Positions 26,877 to 34,238 of a DNA stretch of 64,000 bases are shown one piece after another. Within the stretch, counting starts at the first letter, position 1; the number at the start of each line of letters is the position of its first letter. Below the pieces are notes generated by a model, which worked only from the letters and a program-made list of their open reading frames with translations, had not been told where the DNA came from and searched no databases. The position numbers were made by a program, and so were the translations under genes. Source of the DNA: JAGKXC01 sp964554385 (GTDB taxonomy: Bacteria > Bacteroidota > Bacteroidia > NS11-12g > UBA955); the NCBI GenBank assembly GCA_964554385.1, contig CAZKOM010000002.1, positions 12,718 to 76,717 on the forward strand, read 5' to 3'.

Positions 26877-28178
26877 TTAATAGTGACACTTAGAACATTC
26901 CAAACCACCGTTCATTGCAGGTGTAACGCGTACTTTACCATCGGCAGTAAGATACTTTCCTGATTTATCGGCTTTTACCTTCTCATGCAAAGCTTTGTAG
27001 TAATTATTGTTTTCAATATCTACACTTTCTCTGCGGTGACAATCGATACACCAACCCATCTGTAATGAACTATGCTGTTGAACCACTTCCATTTTTTCGA
27101 TAGCGCCGTGACAAGACTGACATTGTAACTTACCAACTTTTACGTGTTGAGAATGGTTGAAATATGCGTGATCTGGTAAATTATGAATTCTAACCCAACG
27201 AATTGGTTTTGGATTATCGCCATATTCTTCGCCCGGTTTGGCTTCCGGATTGTAATCTAATGCCGCATAAATCTTTTTAATTTCCGGAGAAATCTCACCA
27301 TTGTACTTATCTGTTAACTGCACACCTTTGTGGCAATTCATACATGTATTTAATGCAGGTATTGATGCCTGTTTTGACTCCTCAACAGTAGAGTGACAGT
27401 ATTTACAATCCAAATTCAATTCACCTGCGTGCAATTTGTGAGAAAAAGCAATAGGCTGTTTGGGGGCGTAACCCTTTTGAACACCAACTTCTGTGATGCT
27501 AAATTTGTAACCATAATATCCTCCAACTTTTGCATCATTTTCAACTGAGAACAATGTAAGAACTATTGGATTTCTATTTCCCAAAGATGCTGGTAAGACC
27601 TTTTGGAAGAAATTCTTTTTCTCTTTTTGTTCCGTTGGGTATTGATCAGGATGTTGTTCAGCTGCTACTTTCCTAAGGGTGGATTTAACTTTAGAAAGCA
27701 CTAACAATACAGAACCAAACACTAGTACCAACAACAATAAAATATAAATGGTTGTAGAATCGTCTTTGGGCTGGTTTGCATTGGGGTCTGCAACTGGAGT
27801 TGCTTTTTTAGGTTCCGGTGCTGTTTTGATGTACTCAACGATATTCAATACCTGTGCTGGCGTCAAATTCTCGAATACGTTCATGGCAGCACCACCATAT
27901 TCATTATATAAAGCTATCGCATCGGCATCTTTTTCTACCGTACGGAACTTTTCATTGTTTCTAATCCATTTTACCAGCCATTCTTCTGAACGACGGGTAT
28001 GAACTCCGCGCAAGGCAGGGCCCACTACTTTTTTGTCGAGAGCGTGACAGCTTCCGCAGTTGTTGGCTTCATACAATTTCTTGCCTTCTTCTGCGTTCGG
28101 CTTGTCTTGCGCTTGTAGGGTAACACTAAAGGCAACAGCTGCCGTTAGTAACCAGGTTTTGATGGAAGTTGAACTCAT
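26877..28178 (-). CDS. actA: Alternative complex III subunit ActA (multihaem cytochrome c with fused cytochrome c domain)
   Basis: First gene of the operon, 433 residues. The start at 28178 begins a Sec signal peptide (SSTSIKTWLLTAAVAFS, cleaved near AQA). Six CxxCH haem sites are visible: one early (CGSCH, about residue 42) in a class I cytochrome c domain, then five (CKYCH, CMNCH, CQSCH, CIDCH, CSKCH) in the pentahaem domain. Between them a transmembrane helix (about residues 140-160) anchors the protein. The pentahaem part collects electrons from ActB. The extra N-terminal cytochrome may hand them to the oxidase. Confidence 0.94.
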   Translation of the reverse strand: MSSTSIKTWLLTAAVAFSVTLQAQDKPNAEEGKKLYEANNCGSCHALDKKVVGPALRGVHTRRSEEWLVKWIRNNEKFRTVEKDADAIALYNEYGGAAMNVFENLTPAQVLNIVEYIKTAPEPKKATPVADPNANQPKDDSTTIYILLLLVLVFGSVLLVLSKVKSTLRKVAAEQHPDQYPTEQKEKKNFFQKVLPASLGNRNPIVLTLFSVENDAKVGGYYGYKFSITEVGVQKGYAPKQPIAFSHKLHAGELNLDCKYCHSTVEESKQASIPALNTCMNCHKGVQLTDKYNGEISPEIKKIYAALDYNPEAKPGEEYGDNPKPIRWVRIHNLPDHAYFNHSQHVKVGKLQCQSCHGAIEKMEVVQQHSSLQMGWCIDCHRRESVDIENNNYYKALHEKVKADKSGKYLTADGKVRVTPAMNGGLECSKCHY

Positions 28179-28208
28179 CTTTTTAAGACAATGTGGTTTT
28201 TCGCGCTG

Positions 28209-28216
28209 CAAATATA
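28209..28216 (-). promoter_or_regulatory. -7 promoter element of the act operon
   Basis: TATATTTG on the minus strand, 30 nt before the chosen actA ATG; the leader would be about 26 nt. The nearest TTG lies 24 nt upstream, which is longer than usual. Its position downstream of the alternative start codon at 28211 supports the ATG at 28178. The rest of the gap up to 28422 shows nothing recognisable. Confidence 0.5.
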
Positions 28217-28422
28217 GATTCTATATTGCGCCTCTTAAAACAATTTGTTAACAGTGCAAACAATTTAAAATGTGTCTAAACTGACTATTTATTTGTATGG
28301 TATTCTATTAATTATGAATAATTATTGATTAACATTGGTAGAATTTCCACATTGATTGATAGAAAATCGTCTATTGTCATATACACCGCAATTGGAGAAT
28401 ATTACTCAAATCAATACTTACT

Positions 28423-29349
28423 TCAGTTTCCAGAAAATATCATGTAGGCCGCGATTGCCAATTGAGAATAATTTTGAGAGGAATTTCTAAAACCACCAGC
28501 GGTTGTTTGCCATAATTGTTTTATTAATTCAGCACCTCTTACATTATCTCTGATATGCTCCATCGCGTTGGATACATTTCCAGCCCCAGCATTGTATATA
28601 TGCAAAACAAATAACTGATACCAAAGTTCATCTTCTTGAATGTCGATATGATACTTTTCTAGTATTCGATTAGCCATTGGCAAACAATAATTTTTAAAAT
28701 GCATTGCAGCAGCATATGCTCCGCGTTGTAAATCTCTGCGCTCATCCTCCTCCTGATTAATCTTTAATCCATATTTTTTTGCTACAAAAGGCATTAATTG
28801 AAAATGTCCTGCCGCACCTGCAGAAGAAATACCATTGGGATTGGATGGACACTCAATTAATAATACAAACTGTGCGTAAATGGGATTTACATTTAAACTC
28901 CTAAAAACCTCGCCAGCGGGTTGTATATATTTTTTAACCTGATTCCATTGATAAAACGAAGATTTACCTTCTAAATATCGGAGTGATGTATTATAGGGCA
29001 CATTATGATTAAACCGAAAATTATGAAATACTGAGTCTTTGCAACATGAATCTTCAAACTTTTTTGTTTCGGTTTTAGGAAGAACAACTAGAACTTGTCT
29101 ATTTTTCTGCGTATATACAATTACAGAATCGGAACTCAATTGCATTGCTTTATGCCAGAATTTAACTGAAGATTCAAATCTGAATTGATCTAATTGATAT
29201 TGAGGAACACTATAATAAAAAAAGGTATCTTTCGAATTTGAAATTACATTCGTTGAACCTACACAAGCTAATATTTTTCCAACTAGAATTAACCCAGTAA
29301 AAATTGAAGTTATAATTTTTCCGATACTATTTACTTTGATTAACTCCAT
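28423..29349 (-). CDS. Lytic murein transglycosylase (SLT domain)
   Basis: A 308-residue exported protein with an N-terminal hydrophobic segment (about residues 8-28) and a C-terminal SLT-type goose-lysozyme fold. The catalytic glutamate is in LLIECPSNP, followed by the family motif SSAGAAGHFQLMP, then YNAGAGNVSNA, all typical of transglycosylases that cleave glycan strands to 1,6-anhydromuropeptides. The ATG at 29349 is preferred to the GTG at 29355. The start overlaps the end of the upstream TPR gene by 23 bp, so the two are translationally linked. The N-terminal half (30-130) is unassigned. Confidence 0.85.
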   Translation of the reverse strand: MELIKVNSIGKIITSIFTGLILVGKILACVGSTNVISNSKDTFFYYSVPQYQLDQFRFESSVKFWHKAMQLSSDSVIVYTQKNRQVLVVLPKTETKKFEDSCCKDSVFHNFRFNHNVPYNTSLRYLEGKSSFYQWNQVKKYIQPAGEVFRSLNVNPIYAQFVLLIECPSNPNGISSAGAAGHFQLMPFVAKKYGLKINQEEDERRDLQRGAYAAAMHFKNYCLPMANRILEKYHIDIQEDELWYQLFVLHIYNAGAGNVSNAMEHIRDNVRGAELIKQLWQTTAGGFRNSSQNYSQLAIAAYMIFSGN

Positions 29350-30379
29350 CAGCACTTACAGATTCTTTACAAAAATTATTTAAATAGATCTTGGCATTTT
29401 TTTCTCCGAGATAAAGACTCCGTTCCCAATCTGCGCATGCAACACCTACTTTACCTAAGTTATATCTAGCAATTCCCCTACCTAAATAAGCATATGCTGG
29501 TGAACCATTTTTATCTCGAATTGCTTTTGTTAACCATTCGTCTGCACTCTCCCATTTGTTTAATTGTAATAAGCAATGACCATAATCGGCCATTAAATTA
29601 GCATCGGTTGGATTTCGTTCTAAAATTGTTAAAAATATTTTTTCACTCTCAGAAATTCGCTTTAGATAAAACAACGCGTCTGCTTTTATCTTCAGTAATT
29701 CTAAATTATCAGGCTCATCCAACAACATGATATTCGCATTTTTTAATGCTTGTTCCCATTTACCAATTTGAATTTGGGTATAAATTAGTGTAATTCGAAA
29801 ATTCTTATTCGCTGGATTTTCACTCATGAGTTGCTCAACATATCTCGACAGCGCATCATAGGATTTGGCTTGTTCCATAGCCGTACTAAATTTTATATAT
29901 CGATTTGCATACGTTGTTTCCCCAAGTTGGGATAACCATTTTAAATCTTCGAAAGCTTGATCCCATTCTTCTAATAACAACGACAAATCGAAGCGATAAT
30001 TTCTTCCAATAGTATCATTAGGTTTTAGTTTCAAGAAGGTATTAATATCCCCAAATGCAAATTGAAAGTTCTCGGTTTGTCGATACGCTATATGTCGGTA
30101 TAAATAAGCATCCTCTAAATTTGGTTGTAAATAAATAGCTTTATTGAAATCCACAACCGCTTCAGAAAAGTCTTTAACATGAACTTTTGCTATACCCCGG
30201 CTAAACCAAGGTTGTTCCGAGTTTTGATTAATATTAATGGCTGAATCAAAATATAAAACTGCTAACTGTGACTTTCCCTTATTGTCTAAGGAAATACCGG
30301 TAGTCATATAATAATCGTATTTAGACTGAGCCGAAATACTATAAATCCATGTAAAGACAAATAGAAAGAAAATTCGCAT
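29327..30379 (-). CDS. TPR-repeat exported protein
   Basis: A 350-residue protein with a cleavable signal peptide (RIFFLFVFTWIYSISA, cut near residue 18) and about eight TPR-like helix pairs across the rest. No lipobox. It overlaps the downstream lytic transglycosylase by 23 bp, which suggests that the two act together in the periplasm, for example with the TPR array as a scaffold for wall hydrolysis. That role is inferred from position only. Confidence 0.82.
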   Translation of the reverse strand: MRIFFLFVFTWIYSISAQSKYDYYMTTGISLDNKGKSQLAVLYFDSAININQNSEQPWFSRGIAKVHVKDFSEAVVDFNKAIYLQPNLEDAYLYRHIAYRQTENFQFAFGDINTFLKLKPNDTIGRNYRFDLSLLLEEWDQAFEDLKWLSQLGETTYANRYIKFSTAMEQAKSYDALSRYVEQLMSENPANKNFRITLIYTQIQIGKWEQALKNANIMLLDEPDNLELLKIKADALFYLKRISESEKIFLTILERNPTDANLMADYGHCLLQLNKWESADEWLTKAIRDKNGSPAYAYLGRGIARYNLGKVGVACADWERSLYLGEKNAKIYLNNFCKESVSADGVNQSK

Positions 30380-30499
30380 AATTTGATTAACACAAAAATC
30401 CTTCCAAAAAACTAACTTTTTGAAACTGTTATTCTACATTAAATAATATGTCTATTCTTTGCCACACAAACAGATTTGCCATTAATTTGTACATTCACT

Positions 30500-31240
30500 A
30501 TGACATCCGAATTAAAATCTGAAAAGAAAACTCAATTATTTATTGTACTTGGATTCTTTTTCCTCACCAATGCGATAATTGCCGAATTTGTAGGTGCTAA
30601 AATATTCAGTTTAGAAAAATCCTTAGGATTGCCTCCTTTTCAATTTCCATTATTTGGAGAGAAATTAGACGGTAACATGACTGCCGGGGTTGTCATTTGG
30701 CCATTGGTTTTTATTCTTACCGATGTAATAAACGAATATTTTGGAAAAAAAGGTGTTCAACGATTGAGTTGGATCGCAGTGTTTTGTTTAATATATTCAT
30801 TTATCGTGGTACGACTTATTATGGGACTAGAGGGCGCTGATTTTTGGATTAAAAGTGGTAACAACAAGGGACTGTCGGATATGTCTGTTGCATTTAATGC
30901 TTTATTTGGTCAAGGATTAATGATAATACTTGGTTCTTTGGTTGCATTTTTAGTAGGTCAAATTACGGATGCTTATGTATTTGAACGAATCAAGGTAAAA
31001 ACAGGTGGAAACTCAATTTGGCTTAGGGCCACTGGAAGCACGGTGATAAGTCAGTTTATTGATAGTTATGTAGTGTTAATTATCGCTTTCTATTTGGGTG
31101 GAAACTATAATTTAGTATGGGTATTACAGGTTGGCACTTTTAATTACATATATAAAATTATTGTAGCGATAATTTTACTACCCCTACTTTATTTTATACA
31201 TAATGCAATAGATCATTATCTAGGATTAAAGAAACATTAA
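30500..31240 (+). CDS. yhhQ: Queuosine precursor transporter (YhhQ/VUT family)
   Basis: A membrane protein of 246 residues with about six to seven helices. The family pattern is clear: the first helix FFFLTNAIIAEFVGAKIF, a second segment with WPLVFILTDVINEYFGKKGVQR, and the late segment RATGSTVISQFIDSYVV. YhhQ-type proteins import queuosine precursors (preQ0/preQ1) for tRNA modification. The ATG at 30500 is chosen; the in-frame codon at 30476 would add eight non-membrane residues. The 3' end overlaps the convergent NicO-like gene by 15 bp. Confidence 0.9.
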   Translation: MTSELKSEKKTQLFIVLGFFFLTNAIIAEFVGAKIFSLEKSLGLPPFQFPLFGEKLDGNMTAGVVIWPLVFILTDVINEYFGKKGVQRLSWIAVFCLIYSFIVVRLIMGLEGADFWIKSGNNKGLSDMSVAFNALFGQGLMIILGSLVAFLVGQITDAYVFERIKVKTGGNSIWLRATGSTVISQFIDSYVVLIIAFYLGGNYNLVWVLQVGTFNYIYKIIVAIILLPLLYFIHNAIDHYLGLKKH

Positions 31241-31873
31241 CATTAGGCCTGATAACATCATTATCACCCCAGAAACTATACCAATATTATGTTCCAATCG
31301 ATGTGAGTTCCATTTTTTCAATCCTGAATAGCCAATATAAACGCCCGCTGTCATGCTTATCCAGGTGGAAAAAAAGTAAACAATCATAAGAATTGAAATT
31401 ACTGTAAATCCTTGATTGGCTAATGTGGCAAAATAGACTTCGATTTCCATGCAGGGTGAGAGAAACAATGACAATAATATACTGCCTAATACCCATTTGT
31501 TACCTTTCTTAACAGCTTCCATCGGAAAATGGAAATGTTTATGTTTATGGTGTCTATAAAGAAAAAAAATCCCCATCAAAATCAACAATAAACCACCTGT
31601 CTTCTCGAAAGGAATATTTTGATAGTTCCATTTAGGAAAATTATCTTGAAGCACATTAATCCAAGAATTTCCAAAAGCGGTAACAAAATAAACGATCAAG
31701 CCAATTAAAATGGTACCTAAAGCATGCGCCGTTGCTGCCATTGAGGTGTATTTCAATGTGGTAGACATAGACCATTTTTCTTGTTTAGCCAATGCTAAGA
31801 ATGGAAGCCAATGACCGGGAATTAAACCATGTAGAATAGAAATCAGTAAAGCAGAAATTATTTGTTCTTCCAT
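31226..31873 (-). CDS. Putative NicO/UreH-like membrane transporter
   Basis: A 215-residue protein with about six hydrophobic helices. The first helix holds HGLIPGHWLPF, reminiscent of the metal-binding H-x(4-5)-H motif in helix 1 of nickel/cobalt (NicO/RcnA) and UreH-like proteins. A cytoplasmic loop near residue 105 is His-rich (HHKHKHFHF), and SPCMEIEVYF follows. A role in metal movement is likely but the ion cannot be told. TauE-like exporters are an alternative. Its tail overlaps yhhQ by 15 bp, and it lies just downstream of the rpsA terminator. Confidence 0.7.
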   Translation of the reverse strand: MEEQIISALLISILHGLIPGHWLPFLALAKQEKWSMSTTLKYTSMAATAHALGTILIGLIVYFVTAFGNSWINVLQDNFPKWNYQNIPFEKTGGLLLILMGIFFLYRHHKHKHFHFPMEAVKKGNKWVLGSILLSLFLSPCMEIEVYFATLANQGFTVISILMIVYFFSTWISMTAGVYIGYSGLKKWNSHRLEHNIGIVSGVIMMLSGLMLMFL

Positions 31874-31883
31874 TAATAAAACA

Positions 31884-31891
31884 CAAATTTA
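31884..31891 (-). promoter_or_regulatory. -7 element of the NicO-like gene
   Basis: TAAATTTG on the minus strand, 10 nt before the ATG, placed directly after the T-run of the rpsA terminator. Confidence 0.5.
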
Positions 31892-31893
31892 CA

Positions 31894-31932
31894 CAAAAAA
31901 AAAGAGGCTATTCGGTTACGAACAGCCTCTTT
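31894..31932 (-). terminator. Terminator of rpsA
   Basis: 31901-31914 pairs with 31919-31932 (14 bp with one mismatch, loop of 4); the minus-strand T-run of nine or more bases follows. It lies 18 bp past the rpsA stop codon. Confidence 0.85.
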
Positions 31933-31949
31933 CCAGTTATTTAGTTGAT

Positions 31950-34058
31950 TTAAAGGTTATTTGCCTCTTCGATCCATTTATTCCACTGTTCAGCAGAAAT
32001 TTTAGAATCTTTTTCAACATTAGCAGCAATTGAATCTGCATTTAAAGCTTTCAAATCTTCCAAAGAATTTACTCCTAAAGCAATAATTCTTTTCTCCATT
32101 GCAGGGCCTACTCCAGAAAGAGATTTCAATGAAGAACCTGAAGCAGTTTCAGCAACTTCTTCTTTTTTCACTTCAACAGTTTTCGCTTTAGCAGCTTTTT
32201 CTGCTGGAGCATTTTCTTGCTTCTCTAATTGAGCTCTTAATTCAGCCAAAGCACCCAATTCACCTAAAGTAGTTTTTTCAGATGTTTGATTGATTTTCTT
32301 TACTGCCTTAGATGCATTCTTTCTTGCTTTCTCTTTGTTATTTGCATCTGTTTCTTTGGTTGCTTTCTCTGCACCTTTCCATACGTTTGTATGAGAAACA
32401 ATAATTCTCTTAGAATCTTTAGAGAATTCAATAACTTCAAATTCCAAAGTTTCGTCGTCTTTTACAGGCTTGTTATCTGCTTTCTTCATGTGACGTGCAG
32501 GTGCAAAAGCTTCAACGCCATATTGCAATTGAATGGTAGCACCCTTATCATTATGAGAAATAACAGTACCTTCATGAATCGTACCTAAAGTAAAGATCGT
32601 TTCGAAAGTTTCCCATGGATTCTCTTCAAGCTGTTTGTGGCCTAGGCTCAAACGACGATTTTCTTTGTCAACTTCCAAAACCACTACATCCAATTTCTCA
32701 CCTTTTTTAGTGAATTCAGATGGATGCTTAATTTTCTTGTTCCAAGATAAATCGCTAACGTGTACCAAACCATCAATACCTTCAGCTAATTCTAGGAATA
32801 AACCATAAGAAGTTAAATTCTTAACGATCCCAGAATGCTTACTACCTAAAGGATATCTTTCTTCAATGTTGATCCAAGGATCTTCAGTCAATTGCTTAAT
32901 GCCTAATGACATTTTGTGCTCAGTTCTGTCCAAAGACAATACCAAAGCTTCTACGTCATCACCTACTTTTAGATATTCAGAAGGATTTCTCAAGTGTGAA
33001 CTCCAACTCATCTCACTTACGTGTACTAAGCCTTCAACACCTGGTTTAATTTCGATAAATGCTCCGTAATCAGCTACAGATACCACTTTGCCAGAAACCT
33101 TACTACCTTCTAAAATATCGGCAGTTAGATTATCCCATGGATGAGAAGTCAACTGTTTCAAGCCTAATGAAATACGTTTCTTATTATCATCGTAATCCAA
33201 AATTACAACTTGAACCTTTTCATCTAACTTCAACACCTCTTCAGGGTGGTTAATTCGGCCCCAAGAAATATCAGTGATGTGCAATAGACCGTCGATTCCG
33301 CCTAAATCTACAAACACTCCAAACGATGTCATATTTTTAACAACACCTTCAAGAACTTGACCTTTTTCTAGACGAGAAAGAATTTCAGATTTCTGAGCCT
33401 CAATATCATCTTCAATCAATACCTTGTGTGAAACAACAACATTTTTATAGATTTCGTTAATCTTAACAATTTTGAAATCCATATTCTTTCCTACATACTG
33501 ATCATAATCTCGAACCGGTTTGGTATCGATTTGAGAACCTGGTAAGAAAGTATCAAATCCGAAAACATCTACAACCAAACCGCCTTTAGTTCTAGAACGA
33601 ACATAACCGGTTACGATAGCATCACTATTGTGAGCTTCAACGATTTTTTCCCAAGCAGTTTCTTGTAATGCTTTTTTACGACTTAGAATTAACTGACCCA
33701 TTTTATCTTCAGCGGTATCGATAAATACTTCTACCGAATCGCCGATTGTTAAATCTGGCATGTCACGAAATTCTTGACGTGATACTAAGCCGTCGCTTTT
33801 GAATCCGATGTTTACAACAACATCTTTTTCGTTAATTGCTACAACAGTACCTTTAACAACTTGTTTTTCTGTTACTGGCTGAAAAGTGGCAACATAAGCA
33901 GTTTCCATTTTTTCGCGGTCGCCTGAAGAGTAAGATTGGAATCCAGCACCGTCTGAATCCCAGTCGAAATCATCGTGTGCACTGCTAGCAGTTGCAGATT
34001 TCTGGTTGGAAACTTTTAGAGTTTCTTCAACGTTTTCTTGATTTTGTTCTTTTGTCAA
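31950..34058 (-). CDS. rpsA: 30S ribosomal protein S1 with C-terminal HhH-like extension
   Basis: RNA-binding ribosomal protein that helps mRNA docking (702 residues from a TTG start). Six S1 domains are visible in order, with cores such as VVKGTVVAINEKDVVVNIG, VLEGVVKNMTSFGVFVDLG and KHSGIVKNLTSYGLFLEL, spanning about residues 45-560. A Lys/Ala/Glu-rich linker follows. The last 61 residues form a helix-hairpin-helix-like module (SLSGVGPAMEKRI, then NSLEDLKAL). The TTG at 34058 is chosen because a full Shine-Dalgarno lies 9 nt before it and the promoter lies just upstream; a longer in-frame reading to 34127 would start upstream of the promoter. Monocistronic. Confidence 0.93.
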   Translation of the reverse strand: MTKEQNQENVEETLKVSNQKSATASSAHDDFDWDSDGAGFQSYSSGDREKMETAYVATFQPVTEKQVVKGTVVAINEKDVVVNIGFKSDGLVSRQEFRDMPDLTIGDSVEVFIDTAEDKMGQLILSRKKALQETAWEKIVEAHNSDAIVTGYVRSRTKGGLVVDVFGFDTFLPGSQIDTKPVRDYDQYVGKNMDFKIVKINEIYKNVVVSHKVLIEDDIEAQKSEILSRLEKGQVLEGVVKNMTSFGVFVDLGGIDGLLHITDISWGRINHPEEVLKLDEKVQVVILDYDDNKKRISLGLKQLTSHPWDNLTADILEGSKVSGKVVSVADYGAFIEIKPGVEGLVHVSEMSWSSHLRNPSEYLKVGDDVEALVLSLDRTEHKMSLGIKQLTEDPWINIEERYPLGSKHSGIVKNLTSYGLFLELAEGIDGLVHVSDLSWNKKIKHPSEFTKKGEKLDVVVLEVDKENRRLSLGHKQLEENPWETFETIFTLGTIHEGTVISHNDKGATIQLQYGVEAFAPARHMKKADNKPVKDDETLEFEVIEFSKDSKRIIVSHTNVWKGAEKATKETDANNKEKARKNASKAVKKINQTSEKTTLGELGALAELRAQLEKQENAPAEKAAKAKTVEVKKEEVAETASGSSLKSLSGVGPAMEKRIIALGVNSLEDLKALNADSIAANVEKDSKISAEQWNKWIEEANNL

Positions 34059-34067
34059 TGAATAGTT

Positions 34068-34075
34068 CCTCCTTT
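34068..34075 (-). promoter_or_regulatory. Strong Shine-Dalgarno sequence of rpsA
   Basis: AAAGGAGG on the minus strand, 9 nt before the TTG start codon. Most genes here lack such a site, as usual in Bacteroidota. It fixes the rpsA start at 34058. Confidence 0.75.
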
Positions 34076-34085
34076 GAGTGGGCGG

Positions 34086-34116
34086 CAAAATTAGGATAAA
34101 CTTGTTGAAATGCCAA
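34086..34116 (-). promoter_or_regulatory. Promoter of rpsA
   Basis: TTG (34116-34114) and TAATTTTG (34093-34086) with a 20-nt spacer on the minus strand. The transcript would start near 34081, giving a leader of about 23 nt that contains the Shine-Dalgarno. Confidence 0.7.
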
Positions 34117-34218
34117 TAGTTGAACAATCAATTGGTTAATAAATTGCAGAAAACGCAAAGATTTTTTCAATATTTGGAATTTTTACCTGTTCTGTACGTA
34201 ATAAAACATTTCATTGTT

Positions 34219-34226
34219 TAAGTTTG
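34219..34226 (+). promoter_or_regulatory. -7 element of the glycosyltransferase/TPR gene
   Basis: TAAGTTTG, 12 nt before the ATG at 34239. No TTG at the expected distance. Confidence 0.5.
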
Positions 34227-34238
34227 CAAATACTAGTT

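Noticed and set aside
34059..34127. Longer N-terminus for S1 (MFNYWHF...)
   Set aside because: It would start upstream of the promoter and Shine-Dalgarno; the TTG at 34058 fits the signals.
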